A DNA stretch of 64,000 bases, taken from Lachnospiraceae bacterium (GTDB lineage: Bacteria > Bacillota > Clostridia > Lachnospirales > Lachnospiraceae). The first letter of the stretch is position 1; every line of letters starts with the position of its first letter. The notes below the pieces were generated by a model. It was given only the letters and a program-made list of their open reading frames with translations. It ran no database searches and had not been told where the DNA came from. This document shows positions 44,590 to 53,984 of this stretch, piece after piece. Both the position numbers and the translations under genes were made by a program. Where the stretch lies: contig JAKVNF010000001.1 in assembly GCA_022483465.1 (NCBI GenBank), forward strand, positions 620,001-684,000, in the 5' to 3' direction.

Positions 44590-46377
44590 TTACTGTGAAA
44601 GTTGCTTGCATTGCTCATCGATGTCTGTTTCGCTCAGCCCAAAGCATCCCAAAATGCTGTTTTGCTTTCGGGTGAGCTTGTACCGTCGTTTGTATGTATG
44701 GCCTGGCAGTTCCCGGTCAGCCTTGATTGCCTCCAGTTGGTCTACCATGGACTCTGTTGTGTAGCTCTTTCTGTCTGTTGCACGAAGCTTATCTGTGAGG
44801 TTGAACAACAGCGCGTGCATGATGGACGCAGTGAACCAGACCAGCCCCTTGCCATGAATCGCCTCTTCAGTTGTGACGCTGATCTTGTCCATCCCGAGAT
44901 GACTCTTCAGAGCCTCGAACGCTTTCTCTACGCAGTCGCGTTTGTGGTACCGTATCTCAGCTTCCTGTGCAGTCATCTCATCACGCGACAGCATCACGAT
45001 GATGCCAGCCTTCATGATCTCACGGTTGATTGCGGCTTCGTCATCTTCATATCCGGTGATTAGGACGGTTGGTTTCTCAACCTCCTTGGTTCCTTCACCG
45101 CGGCCGCGCTTTTTCTGTATAACAACCCTGGGCTTACCGGGAGCTGTCTTCAGCCTGAAGTAAGCAGGAAACCTGTTCTCGAGTTCCTTCGGATCTGTTC
45201 CGGTGCCCTGAGACTGGATGAATTGCTCCAGTTCAGCACGTTTGCATTCAATCGCTGCCATCGCTGCCTTGCGCTTTTTGCTATAGTAACTGGCACTCCA
45301 GTATAAGTGGGCATAGCACAGAGGACCATCCTCGTACATCTGGCGCGGCACCGTGATACCGTACCGCTCATCATCGTCAGCCGTTACAATGACGTTCTTA
45401 TAGGAACGGATTGTGTCAATGTACGAATCGGCAAGATCCTGAAAAAGGCGCAGATCCGACCTAAGCATCATCAGATAGCTGATGCCTGCCTGATCCATCT
45501 TCTTCAGATTGGCGACGGAAATGTAGCCCCGGTCGCAGATGAGACACAGCGTCACATCAATCTGGGTGAGCTTCTTTGTATCATCAATGAACCGGATCAT
45601 CTCCCCGGCCTGTACGATGTCGGTTACCGATCCCGGAGAATGGAGATATGTCAGTGGCAGTCCATCTTCCTGCCGGATGACATAATCGGTGTTTACCTGA
45701 CCCAGTGTAGGGTCATCCTTGGCATGTCCCCGCTGTACGATGGCAACACCCTCGGCCTGCGAGTTGACATTCGTAGAGTCATAGCAGAGGTAGACATATC
45801 CGGTGCCGATGTTCCTGGAAAGCCATAGTCTGCGGAACATTTTGATCTTCGGAATTGTCAGATGCTCTTTCAGGAACGTACCGATATAGCTGTCACTGCG
45901 TATGTCCCCCGAAAAGTGGGCATGTTCACGTGCCCATGCGGGGAAATGCTGCATGACGGCGGATTCCCTTGAGACCATATAGGAAGCGAGATCGAGCACA
46001 AGAGCGGCATCTGTTGAGCCGAAAGCTGTTGTGAGATCCTCGGCGAGTCCGGAACTTTCACTGAATTCGCGGACAACAGCAAGCAGCCCAACAGCAATAC
46101 TGTCGGCGATATCCGGAGGATCAGGAAGTTCTTCAAGCTGATGATTGGAACGATACTTATCGTTTGCATAGAACATGCGGCATTTTTTGTCCTCTGGTTT
46201 TTCCAGGACGCCAATACACTCGCCGGTGTGAGTGGTGTAACCTTTACCGTCGGATTTTCGCTCTGAAGCACTGATGTACTTCGAGCTGGTGTTCACGTAA
46301 ACATACCCTTTGCCGACAATGTACGCACCTGTGGGCAGCGGAAACAGGTTACCTGGTACCTTCTTAATCCTGGCCAT
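44590..46377 (-). CDS. IS1634-family transposase
   Basis: 595 residues. Asp in LCYDSTNVNSQAEG, Asp in CLICDRGYISVANL, Glu in KRDCVEKAFEALKSHLGMD, as in IS1634. The N-terminal 90 residues form a separate beta-rich domain (GKGYVYVNTSSKYIS ... ECIGVLEKPEDKKCRMF). AGGAGG precedes the start. Confidence 0.93.
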   Translation of the reverse strand: MARIKKVPGNLFPLPTGAYIVGKGYVYVNTSSKYISASERKSDGKGYTTHTGECIGVLEKPEDKKCRMFYANDKYRSNHQLEELPDPPDIADSIAVGLLAVVREFSESSGLAEDLTTAFGSTDAALVLDLASYMVSRESAVMQHFPAWAREHAHFSGDIRSDSYIGTFLKEHLTIPKIKMFRRLWLSRNIGTGYVYLCYDSTNVNSQAEGVAIVQRGHAKDDPTLGQVNTDYVIRQEDGLPLTYLHSPGSVTDIVQAGEMIRFIDDTKKLTQIDVTLCLICDRGYISVANLKKMDQAGISYLMMLRSDLRLFQDLADSYIDTIRSYKNVIVTADDDERYGITVPRQMYEDGPLCYAHLYWSASYYSKKRKAAMAAIECKRAELEQFIQSQGTGTDPKELENRFPAYFRLKTAPGKPRVVIQKKRGRGEGTKEVEKPTVLITGYEDDEAAINREIMKAGIIVMLSRDEMTAQEAEIRYHKRDCVEKAFEALKSHLGMDKISVTTEEAIHGKGLVWFTASIMHALLFNLTDKLRATDRKSYTTESMVDQLEAIKADRELPGHTYKRRYKLTRKQNSILGCFGLSETDIDEQCKQLSQ

Positions 46378-46398
46378 AGAGGTTCCTCCTTAGAGCCT

Positions 46399-46427
46399 AT
46401 ATTATGGGCTCGTATTGAGGATGTCAA
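46399..46427 (-). promoter_or_regulatory. IS1634-family transposase promoter overlapped by end-like motif
   Basis: Minus strand TTGACA (46422-46427), 17-base spacer, TAATAT (46399-46404). GAGCC...ATAGGCTC around the -10 repeats the inverted end of the element, so the transposase may bind and repress its own promoter. Confidence 0.7.
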
Positions 46428-46468
46428 CCTGACATTTTCATCTGGTCAGAATGCCGCATATTCAGCTT

Positions 46469-46776
46469 GGCGTTAGTTAAGAAACGGGTTGATAAGCGAT
46501 CGCCTAGCATGAGACCACTAATACCTCACTTTGAGCTCGAGCTGGGTACACTCCTATCCGTGCTGTGTTGCATCATGTAACAAAGCATCACCTAGATTGC
46601 CTAAACACATACACTCACTTGCCGAGTATGTGACTATAAATAACAAGATAGGCATTATGCGGAGAAGAAAAGAGCTCCAAATGGGGATTCTATATCTTCA
46701 TCGGACATTATCGCGTCGAGAGTTCACCATGGAGGTTGTGGTATGGAACCCATCAACCCGGTTCTTTACTAACGCC
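46469..46776. mobile_element. 308-bp MITE, copy 2
   Basis: Reverse complement of the MITE at 13461-13768; I see no difference between the two. Flanked by the exact 8-bp duplication TTCAGCTT (46461-46468, 46777-46784). The 60-80 codon open frame inside is unlikely to be a gene. Confidence 0.95.
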
Positions 46777-46923
46777 TTCAGCTTTTACCAATGCCTCAGG
46801 AATGCCCTATTTACGGCATTTCCGAGGAATCTGATTTAGTTTGGCAACTGCTGCTTGCTCACCCTATTCTGCGGTTTACCAGAGGGGAGAGCCTATATTA
46901 TTGCAGTAAGTTGAGGTTACTGA

Positions 46924-48572
46924 CTCAAACTTCCCACTTGAAAAATGCTGTAACAGCCGATGGTTTCTTGCTCAACAGGTGATTTTTTGAAACTTGACAG
47001 CATTATGCAACTTTATCGCTTGTTAGAAACAAATTTAGGAAGTCGCGGAACAGGTTCTGTATAAACTCAGGCTGTGTCGAAAACCAGTTCGTCAGGTCGC
47101 TACGCATCTTTTCGGAGATCTGAATGGAGACATCACCTGTTCTGACCCCCTCGATCAGCATTGCAGCAAGACGGTCAATCGACTGCTTCAGGGAAATATC
47201 CTGAATGTCATCACAGCAGACGAAGAACAGCTCACAGATGGTCTTGGGATCATTCTTCTTGCGACGGATATACTCGAGAATGAGAAATCGTGTGAGCACG
47301 AGTGCAGTTGTGCTGTCGGTTACGTCGTAGCTGAGTCCTTGAAACTCCTTGCCAAGCTTGAGAAGGGACTTACATGCCCTGAAGCATACCTCGATGCCCC
47401 ACCTGTAGCCATAGATTCTGACTACCTCACTGTCGGGCAGAGTCACCGCAGTGGTCAGAAGGATGATGTACTCATCCTTCTTGTTGCGATTGCGGACAAA
47501 GACCAGCTTGACAGGAAGCTGCTGATACTTCGTTTTGACAACAATGGACCCGAACAGGTTCCCCTGCGGGCAATGACGGATGGCAGTCTTCGCAAGGCCT
47601 TTCAGGTTATACAGCCTGCCTTTGTACCAATACTGCTGCTTGGTATCTTTGAGCATGCCGATCACCTCAAGGCCGAGGTTCTTGATGTTGCAGATGAACG
47701 GTTCTGTCGTGAACCAGGTATCCATGAGCACGTATTCGGCTTTGATATCAGCGTCAATGGCGAAGCGAAGCAACTGAAGTGCAATCACGGGCTTTTGCGT
47801 AATTGCATCCACCCGTCTCTTGTACGCGTTGGTGTTATGACGCAGGTGCTTGTCGTATACGTCGCAGATGCGGCTCTTAGCCTTGGCCGAAGCAAGCATG
47901 ATGTACTGGACCGGAAGGAAGCTGTATCCATCGGTCCACCCAAGAAGAAGGAGATTAAATCCCCTCTCGGTTCTGTGGATCACGTGATTGTAGACATTGG
48001 AGAGCAGCTCCACCTTTTTGGAACGGTTACGGGCGATGACAGAGTCATCGAGCACGAAGCATCGTGCCCTGTTCTCGCGGGTAAGAGTAGTGAAATAGGC
48101 GGCAATCCTGGCGGAGAGGAGCAGGATGAACTTTCTCCAGTTGTAGCGTCCTTCATTCAGGAAGCGGTAGTAGGTGTTATCGTCATAGGCAGTATCCTTC
48201 TTCTTGGAGTTGAGGAAGTGATACAGGTTGCACTTCTGGAACACGAGGATTACAAGAAACTGAAAGAGCTCATATGCAGAGGCACCCTTCGCCTTGGTGA
48301 TATTGGAGGCCTTCAGGAGAGCGCTTACGCCAAGCTCTTTCATGGCGTTTCCAAACGCACATTCGTCCTCGAAATTAGCAGTTGCAATTGGCTTGTTTTG
48401 ATGTATACTCACTGTGAGCACCTGTACTTTCTTTTGATTGTGGATGATCATATTATAGAAGGCACAGAGTGCTTTTTCAATTGTCAAGAAGCCGAAAAAC
48501 TCATAGTAAAAAGCTCGGTTTTGGGCGTATTTTCAACGTTTTTCGAGGGTCGGACCAAGTGGGAAGTTTGAG
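46924..48572 (-). mobile_element. IS4-family element, copy 2
   Basis: 1649 bp, same ends as copy 1, with 7-bp duplication TTACTGA (46917-46923, 48573-48579). The right copy contains the malF stop codon, so MalF is unchanged. Confidence 0.95.
47003..48487 (-). CDS. IS4-family transposase (copy 2)
   Basis: 494 residues, differing from copy 1 at three residues (Lys13 to Met, Met26 to Val, and Phe to Leu in the CKSLLKL segment). The Y-x2-R-x3-E-x6-K motif and both catalytic Asp are intact. The alternative internal start is GTG here. Confidence 0.95.
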   Translation of the reverse strand: MTIEKALCAFYNMIIHNQKKVQVLTVSIHQNKPIATANFEDECAFGNAMKELGVSALLKASNITKAKGASAYELFQFLVILVFQKCNLYHFLNSKKKDTAYDDNTYYRFLNEGRYNWRKFILLLSARIAAYFTTLTRENRARCFVLDDSVIARNRSKKVELLSNVYNHVIHRTERGFNLLLLGWTDGYSFLPVQYIMLASAKAKSRICDVYDKHLRHNTNAYKRRVDAITQKPVIALQLLRFAIDADIKAEYVLMDTWFTTEPFICNIKNLGLEVIGMLKDTKQQYWYKGRLYNLKGLAKTAIRHCPQGNLFGSIVVKTKYQQLPVKLVFVRNRNKKDEYIILLTTAVTLPDSEVVRIYGYRWGIEVCFRACKSLLKLGKEFQGLSYDVTDSTTALVLTRFLILEYIRRKKNDPKTICELFFVCCDDIQDISLKQSIDRLAAMLIEGVRTGDVSIQISEKMRSDLTNWFSTQPEFIQNLFRDFLNLFLTSDKVA

Positions 48573-49940
48573 TTACTGAAAGCCCTCCTCATCTTTAACC
48601 GAAGGAAGCATGTTGTAGACAATCAGGGAGACAATCGCGGTGACGGCGAAGACCATGATGCCGATGACCGCGGCCATCTTGTAGTTCGTGTCGGTGACCG
48701 TCATCTTGTAGAGCCAGGTGACCAGAAGGTCGGTGGAACCCGCGTTGCCCACCATCGAGACGGACTGCGGACCGCCGCCGGAGAGCAGGTAGATGACGTT
48801 GAAGTTGTTCAGGTTTCCGGTGAACTGGGTCAGAAGGAAGGGGCCTGTCACGAACAGCATGTAGGGGAGCGTGATGTACCAGAACATCTGCGCGCCGCTG
48901 GCGCCGTCGATCCTGGCGGACTCATACAGATCTTGGGGGATGTTCATCAAAAGGCCCGTTGCGATCAGCATCATGTAGGGAATACCAATCCAGATGTTGA
49001 TGCCGATGATCGTGACCTTGGCCAGAATCGGATCCGTCCAGAACGGAATTGCCTGGTCGATCCAGCCCCACTTCAGCAGGGTCCCGTTGATGATGCCGTC
49101 GCTGGCAAACATCTTGGAGACGTACAGCAGGGAGACGAACTGGGGCACCGCGATGGTGATGACCAGGATCGTCCGCCAGAGCTTCTTGAAGCGGATGCCT
49201 TTCTTGTTGATCAGCATGGCCACCGCAAGACCCAGGAAGTAGTCCAGGAAGGTGGCGAAGAACGCCCAGATCAGAGTCCATGCCAGAACCTTCAGGAAAG
49301 TGGAGCCAAAGCCCGCGGTTCCGAAAGAGAACAGATTTCCGAAGTTCTCCAGTCCAACCCAGGTGAACAGGTGGGCAGGAGACTGGTGGTTCTTGTCATA
49401 GTTCGTGAAGGCGACGCAGATCATGAACAGGATCGGCAGCACCGTGAACACGAAAATCCCCAGGCAGGGAAGGGTCAGCAGGGTCTTGTCGAAGTTCTCA
49501 TCCAGGAGGGAGGCAAGGGCCTTCCGGTTGGTGGGAAGGGACTTCCCGGCCTTGAGCTTTTCCTGCTCGATCATGTTCTCGCGGATGTTCATCCGCCACA
49601 GGAAGATGAAGGCTGCGATGATGACGATGGTCAGGATGCCGAACAGCAGGATGAAGAAGCTGTTGTCGCCGTACACCGTCTTGCGGTGGATCTTCTGGGT
49701 CTCGATGGTGCCCAGTGTGTTGAACTTGGACAGGTACTGCAGTCCGAACCGGAACAGATAGACGAAGAACAGGACCTCACAGGCAAGAAAGGCGATGCCC
49801 TTGACCAGCTGTCCCCGCATCAGAGGTCCGAAGCCCAGGATCACATAGGAAATCCTGGTCTTCCAGTCCCCGTCCCGGAACGTCATACCGATTTCAGCGA
49901 ACTCCCTCCCGAGGGAATTCCGTTTGGTGGTGCCGCTCAT
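48573..49940 (-). CDS. malF: Maltodextrin ABC transporter permease MalF
   Basis: 455 residues, start 49940 with GGAGG five bases upstream. An N-terminal cytosolic stretch and extra helices, then the permease core with EAA loop ESARIDGASGAQMFWYITL. PHLFTW-like and LFTWVGLENFGNLF are typical of Gram-positive MalF. The last codon and stop are duplicated by the IS4 insertion but the protein is complete. It partners MalG and MalE. Confidence 0.93.
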   Translation of the reverse strand: MSGTTKRNSLGREFAEIGMTFRDGDWKTRISYVILGFGPLMRGQLVKGIAFLACEVLFFVYLFRFGLQYLSKFNTLGTIETQKIHRKTVYGDNSFFILLFGILTIVIIAAFIFLWRMNIRENMIEQEKLKAGKSLPTNRKALASLLDENFDKTLLTLPCLGIFVFTVLPILFMICVAFTNYDKNHQSPAHLFTWVGLENFGNLFSFGTAGFGSTFLKVLAWTLIWAFFATFLDYFLGLAVAMLINKKGIRFKKLWRTILVITIAVPQFVSLLYVSKMFASDGIINGTLLKWGWIDQAIPFWTDPILAKVTIIGINIWIGIPYMMLIATGLLMNIPQDLYESARIDGASGAQMFWYITLPYMLFVTGPFLLTQFTGNLNNFNVIYLLSGGGPQSVSMVGNAGSTDLLVTWLYKMTVTDTNYKMAAVIGIMVFAVTAIVSLIVYNMLPSVKDEEGFQ

Positions 49941-49991
49941 TTTTCCTCCATGCCGCCGCTTCGGCGGTACTTCTTTTATTTTCAATACAAA

Positions 49992-50018
49992 GGCCGGCAA
50001 AGGATTTCTCTGCCGGCC
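49992..50018 (-). terminator. Stem-loop between malE and malF
   Basis: GGCCGGCA / TGCCGGCC (49992-49999 with 50011-50018) followed on the minus strand by TTTGT. A weak terminator or a 3' stabiliser that would keep malE mRNA more abundant than malF-malG, a common design in importer operons. Confidence 0.65.
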
Positions 50019-50055
50019 CGCAGCCTGTTCTCAGGCCGTTGGTATTGGATGGAAC

Positions 50056-51423
50056 TTACTGTGCGCTTGCGTAGGAGATGCAGGTATCCTGGAAGGTCTG
50101 CAGAGCAGCCATCAGGTCGTCATCAGAAGTATCGGAGGTAAGGTTGCCCTGGATCACATCGTCGCCGAGGCCGGTAGCAAGAGTCCAGTAGTCTCCAGGA
50201 TACTGACCCTGAGGAACATCATACTGCATCTGATCGTTCAGAGCGGCGAGTGCGACATCAGCCTGCACATCTGCGTTCTGCTGATCGTTCGTGTTGGACG
50301 GGCCCCAAGCAACGGACTGATAACGGGCCAGCTGCGCCTCTTCGCCGGACAGGTAGTTTGCCAAGTCATCGCAGATCTGGAGCTTGTCCTCATCCTCCTG
50401 CGGCTTCACACCAAGGAGCTTGTATCCGGAGAAGCCGGAGAGCTGATAGGTATTGCCGTCAGAGCCGGTGAAGGAAGGAAGCTTTGCGCAGGCGAAGTTG
50501 TCGCCAAATGCCTGCTTGACCGTATCCACATCCCATGTGCCATCGACGATGGCTGCATAGTTGGTAGCATCGCCTGCGGAGGACCCGTTCTGGAAGCTCT
50601 TGGAGGAGGCGAGCTTGATCATCTCCTTGAGGGCAACCACGCCCTTGTCGGATGCGTAATCGACGTTGCAGTTGGTGAAGTTGCCGTCGCTGTCGGTGTC
50701 GTAGGTCAGCGTGCAGCCGGTTCCGAAGAAGAACGAAGTCTGATACCAGCCGGAGTTAATCTCGAAGTAGAAGTTCTTGCCTGCTGCCTCGCAGTCTGCA
50801 ATGATCTGATCCAGATCGGAGGGATCGGTCACAACGCTGCTGTCATAATACAGGAAGTAGCCGTTATCCGAGGTGAGCGGATAAGCATAGAGGGTATCGC
50901 CGACGGTAGCGGCGTTGACAGAGCCCTCATCGTTGCGGCTCTTGACATCGTCCACATAGTCCGGATTGACTTCCTCAAGGGCGCCTGCGGAAACCAGTCT
51001 TGCGATCTGATCCTGTGCAAAGCCAAAGACATCAGCAGAACCCTCGACATCGGTGATGACGTTGGAAGCAGCATCGCCCTCGCCCACTGGCTCAACCGTG
51101 AAGGTCACGCCGGCGTACTGAGGATAAGCTTCCTGGAACTTGGCGATCTCATCGTTGGTGAAGTCCACGATGTTATCTGCCACCCAAACCTTGACCTCCT
51201 TTCCGTCATAGGTTGCGGGATCGGTCGAAACCGTGGAAGCAGCCTCGGTGTCAGCCGCAGCGGCATCATCTGCAGCGGCTGCATCGGTAGCCGTCTCAGC
51301 TGCTGCCTCAGTGGCAGCGGTGGTTGCCGCCGTATCGGAGCTGCTGGAGCTGGAGCCGCAGCCTGCCAGCATCGAAGCAGCCACAACGCCTGTGAGCAAT
51401 ACGGATACTACGTTCTTCTTCAT
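50056..51423 (-). CDS. malE: Maltodextrin-binding lipoprotein MalE
   Basis: 455 residues; of two adjacent ATG codons, 51423 has the better spacing (five bases) from GGAGG. Lipobox MLAGC, then a Ser/Ala/Thr/Asp linker to about 68 and a type I solute-binding fold (EVKVWVADNIVDFTNDEIAKF, GSADVFGFAQDQIARL, AAIVDGTWDVDTVK). It captures maltodextrins at the surface and delivers them to MalF-MalG. Confidence 0.92.
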   Translation of the reverse strand: MKKNVVSVLLTGVVAASMLAGCGSSSSSSDTAATTAATEAAAETATDAAAADDAAAADTEAASTVSTDPATYDGKEVKVWVADNIVDFTNDEIAKFQEAYPQYAGVTFTVEPVGEGDAASNVITDVEGSADVFGFAQDQIARLVSAGALEEVNPDYVDDVKSRNDEGSVNAATVGDTLYAYPLTSDNGYFLYYDSSVVTDPSDLDQIIADCEAAGKNFYFEINSGWYQTSFFFGTGCTLTYDTDSDGNFTNCNVDYASDKGVVALKEMIKLASSKSFQNGSSAGDATNYAAIVDGTWDVDTVKQAFGDNFACAKLPSFTGSDGNTYQLSGFSGYKLLGVKPQEDEDKLQICDDLANYLSGEEAQLARYQSVAWGPSNTNDQQNADVQADVALAALNDQMQYDVPQGQYPGDYWTLATGLGDDVIQGNLTSDTSDDDLMAALQTFQDTCISYASAQ

Positions 51424-51556
51424 CATTTCCTCCTGTTTTTGGTTCTGCCCCCGGACAGCTCCGGCAGGTTTCCCTTGTGATGAATCCCACGATTCGAATC
51501 AGCGATGGAGCATGTTTCGAAATAATTCGTAATCGCTCGTAGTTTTGTCCTCGCTG

Positions 51557-51613
51557 TTTTCGTGTTTTTTCGTGTTCTGGATATAATCTAAATTTGATTG
51601 GCCAATTTGTCAA
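51557..51613 (-). promoter_or_regulatory. malE promoter with repeated TTTTCGTGT motif
   Basis: Minus strand TTGACA (51608-51613), 17-base spacer, TAGATT (51585-51590). Two TTTTCGTGT repeats on the plus strand (51557-51565, 51567-51575), ten bases apart, cover the expected start of transcription; the same 9-mer occurs before lacI at 53899-53907. They may be the LacI-type operator. Confidence 0.65.
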
Positions 51614-51727
51614 CGGAATCCAGCCAAAATCTTGGAAATCGTGATTTTGCCTAACGGGAGTTTCGACATTTCAGCATGAAAACGCGGAGTTTTGACCGTG
51701 TTTCCATGCTTTTTTGTTGGCCTAAAT

Positions 51728-51844
51728 GTATCGCCCTATTACTTCTATGTGTAGACTATTGATTTATGTCCTATTTCATTGACTTATCGAACACATATTG
51801 ATATAATAATCAAGCATTTAAGGGATATATAGGTAGGGCGATAC
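51728..51844 (+). promoter_or_regulatory. Transposase promoter and start-site occluding inverted repeat
   Basis: GTATCGCCCTA (51728-51738) is the exact complement of TAGGGCGATAC (51834-51844), which ends at the transposase ATG and includes its ribosome site. The internal promoter TTGACT (51779-51784), 17 bases, TATAAT (51802-51807) lies between, so only read-through transcripts contain both arms. Confidence 0.8.
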
Positions 51845-53758
51845 ATGGCGTCAATCAGAAAGAAAACCAAAAAGGGACATGATTACTACTACATCGTCAC
51901 CAGTAGACGGGCTCCAGGGAGCAAGTACCCCAAAGAGGTCGTCCTGGAATACATCGGCCCTGTTGACAAACTCTTCGATCGTGTGCTGAACGAGTATTAC
52001 CTCCGGACAGGTGACCCAAAGGGAAACGCATCTGGAAAACAGGCGGAACATGAAACTGGCGGGGTGAGGTTCAAGTGCTATTCGCATGGCGGACCGATGG
52101 CGATGTTCCGCATGGCTCAGTACATTGGAGTCGAGAAGATCCTGGACGAGGCGTTTTCATCCAAGACAATCCAAGGGATGTCCCGCAGCAGAGTGCTCCT
52201 GCTTGCTGCTATTCACAGAGCAATCGATCCTGCCAGCAAGAAAGCGTTTTCCGCCTGGGCGCAGACAACAAGTCTCCCGTATCATCTCGGCTTCGCACCG
52301 GAAGCCCTGTCTTCCCAGGCATTCTGGGAAGCGATGGACGGGATCTCCGAGGAGGAAGTCCACAAAGCACAGCAGCTGCTCACCAAAAGACTGCTCGAGA
52401 TGTACCCCGATGAGTTGAACGACCTGCACCTCGACTACACGAATTACTTCACCTACATCGACACCCGGAACGGCCGCTGCGTGGTGTGCCAGCGGGGGCA
52501 CAACAAGCAGAAGCGGACTGATCTGCGGCAGTTCAGTCTTGCGATGATCACCAGTCATCTGCTGCAGGTTCCTGTCCTCTGGGAGATGTATGAGGGAAGC
52601 AGGAATGACAAGGCAGAGTTCGGTGCATTCATGGAGAAGGTACAGAAGGATCTCCCGGATACAATCGGGAAATCTCTGGACGAAGTCACGGTTTCTTTCG
52701 ATGGCGGCAGCAATTCGGAGGAGAACTTCAAGTCCCTCCGGGTACACTTCATCTGCGCCCACTCACTCGACTCCCATAAAGAGCTGTATGACATCGACGT
52801 GGATCAGTACCAGGAAGTGAAGCTTGCAAACGGCCACACAAGACGTGCATACCGCATCGACGGGCTCACATTTTCCGGAATCACCGGAACGGGCATTCTG
52901 ACGTACAGCGAGGATCTGTACATCGGCCAGGAAGCGCAGATGGGCCGGGACATCGAGAAGTTCAAGGCAAAGTTTGAGGAGTTCAGGTCTCGCTGCCAGA
53001 ATCCCAGATCCCGCATCTACTCTTCCATGAGGAAGCGCAAAACCGAGGTAGAAAAGCAGATCAGCGAGGTCACGAAGGAAAACGAGGAGCTGCTGAAGGA
53101 GCAGAAAGATCAGGCGAAGAAGGGACGAAAGAAGAAGCCAAAGGAGGTCCCGGTATGGGACGAAGCCAGTGAGTTTCTGAAGCTTACCCGCAGCTGTTTC
53201 ACGGGGCTGCGCACGCTGGAGCAGTTCATCACCATCATCCCTTCCGGAAACATGGAGAGCGGATACGATGTGAGCTTCCAGCTCGATGAAGCGAAACTGG
53301 CAGTCTATAAGAGAAAGTACTACGGCAAGAAGCTGACCTGCACCGACAGAACGGACTGGTCGACGGAGGAGGTCCTCTCTTCGTATGCTTCACAGGAGTG
53401 CATTGAGGATCTCTTCAAGACGAGCAAGAAAGTGGACCACTTTGCCGTACGCCCGCAGTATCACTGGACAGACGACAAGATCCGGGTACACGTCTTTCTC
53501 TGCTTCCTCGCGATCACGATCGCAGAGGTACTTCGAAGACGGATGGCAGATGAAGGTCTTACCTATACAAAGGCGGCAATGCTGGACGAGTTGTGCAAAA
53601 TCCACGACGGATGGATTCTGATGCCGGGTCAGAAGAAGGCAGTCAGGGCACTCGAGGAACTAACGCCAAGTCTGCAGAGCATGTGGAATATCGTCGAGAA
53701 GATACCTTCGCCAGATAATGTAAAAAGGGATAAAAAAAGAAAACTAAGAAAGAATTAA
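51845..53758 (+). CDS. IS1634-like transposase
   Basis: 637 residues. N-terminal beta-rich domain (IRKKTKKGHDYYYIVTSRR ... VLEYIGPVD), core with Asp in HLDYTNYFTYID, Asp in VSFDGGSNSEEN, an inserted Lys-rich coiled coil (about 385-430), and Glu in SQECIEDLFKTSKK. All catalytic positions look intact. Confidence 0.92.
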   Translation: MASIRKKTKKGHDYYYIVTSRRAPGSKYPKEVVLEYIGPVDKLFDRVLNEYYLRTGDPKGNASGKQAEHETGGVRFKCYSHGGPMAMFRMAQYIGVEKILDEAFSSKTIQGMSRSRVLLLAAIHRAIDPASKKAFSAWAQTTSLPYHLGFAPEALSSQAFWEAMDGISEEEVHKAQQLLTKRLLEMYPDELNDLHLDYTNYFTYIDTRNGRCVVCQRGHNKQKRTDLRQFSLAMITSHLLQVPVLWEMYEGSRNDKAEFGAFMEKVQKDLPDTIGKSLDEVTVSFDGGSNSEENFKSLRVHFICAHSLDSHKELYDIDVDQYQEVKLANGHTRRAYRIDGLTFSGITGTGILTYSEDLYIGQEAQMGRDIEKFKAKFEEFRSRCQNPRSRIYSSMRKRKTEVEKQISEVTKENEELLKEQKDQAKKGRKKKPKEVPVWDEASEFLKLTRSCFTGLRTLEQFITIIPSGNMESGYDVSFQLDEAKLAVYKRKYYGKKLTCTDRTDWSTEEVLSSYASQECIEDLFKTSKKVDHFAVRPQYHWTDDKIRVHVFLCFLAITIAEVLRRRMADEGLTYTKAAMLDELCKIHDGWILMPGQKKAVRALEELTPSLQSMWNIVEKIPSPDNVKRDKKRKLRKN

Positions 53759-53790
53759 CTACAGAATAGTAATTGGGCGATACAAAAGTG

Positions 53791-53839
53791 AACCCTTGCG
53801 AAGCCGCTAAACATCTGGCTTCGCAAGGGTTTTGCTTTG
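53791..53839 (+). terminator. Terminator at the end of the IS1634-like element
   Basis: Perfect 15-bp stem AACCCTTGCGAAGCC / GGCTTCGCAAGGGTT (53791-53805 with 53817-53831) followed by TTGCTTTG. Confidence 0.85.
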
Positions 53840-53880
53840 TCCTAAATCGAAACTCCCGCTAAGATAAGGTGGACGCTTTT

Positions 53881-53949
53881 GTGAAATTTCACGTTTTATT
53901 TTCGTGTAGTTTCGCCTTCATTGCTTTTTCGATTTCGTGAATTTATAAT
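53881..53949 (+). promoter_or_regulatory. lacI-type gene promoter and operator candidate
   Basis: TTGCTT (53921-53926), 17 bases, TATAAT (53944-53949). Upstream lie the perfect palindrome GTGAAATTTCAC (53881-53892) and TTTTCGTGT (53899-53907), the motif shared with the malE promoter. Confidence 0.6.
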
Positions 53950-53984
53950 AAATTGATTGAAATTTACTGTGGAGGGTTTCTGCT

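Larger units (their letters stand above)
44545..46897 (-). mobile_element. IS1634-family element between malG and malF
   Basis: Ends TATAGGCTC (44545-44553) and GAGCCTATA (46889-46897). A third GAGCCTATA lies at 46393-46401 in the transposase promoter. The MITE copy 2 sits in the leader of the element (46469-46776). No target duplication is visible at these tips. Confidence 0.75.
51655..53858 (+). mobile_element. IS1634-like element between malE and lacI
   Basis: 2204 bp with ends CGGGAGTTTCGA / TCGAAACTCCCG and a short direct repeat CTAA outside both (51651-51654, 53859-53862). It splits the divergent malE-lacI regulatory region about 40 bases from the malE -35. Confidence 0.85.

Noticed and set aside
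46393-46401. Right end of the IS1634-family element at 46401
   Set aside because: The motif there overlaps the transposase promoter; the outer copy at 46889-46897 also matches the left end and leaves the promoter inside the element.
49924-51480. 518-codon plus-strand open frame
   Set aside because: Antisense to malE; valine/glycine-rich composition without domain features.
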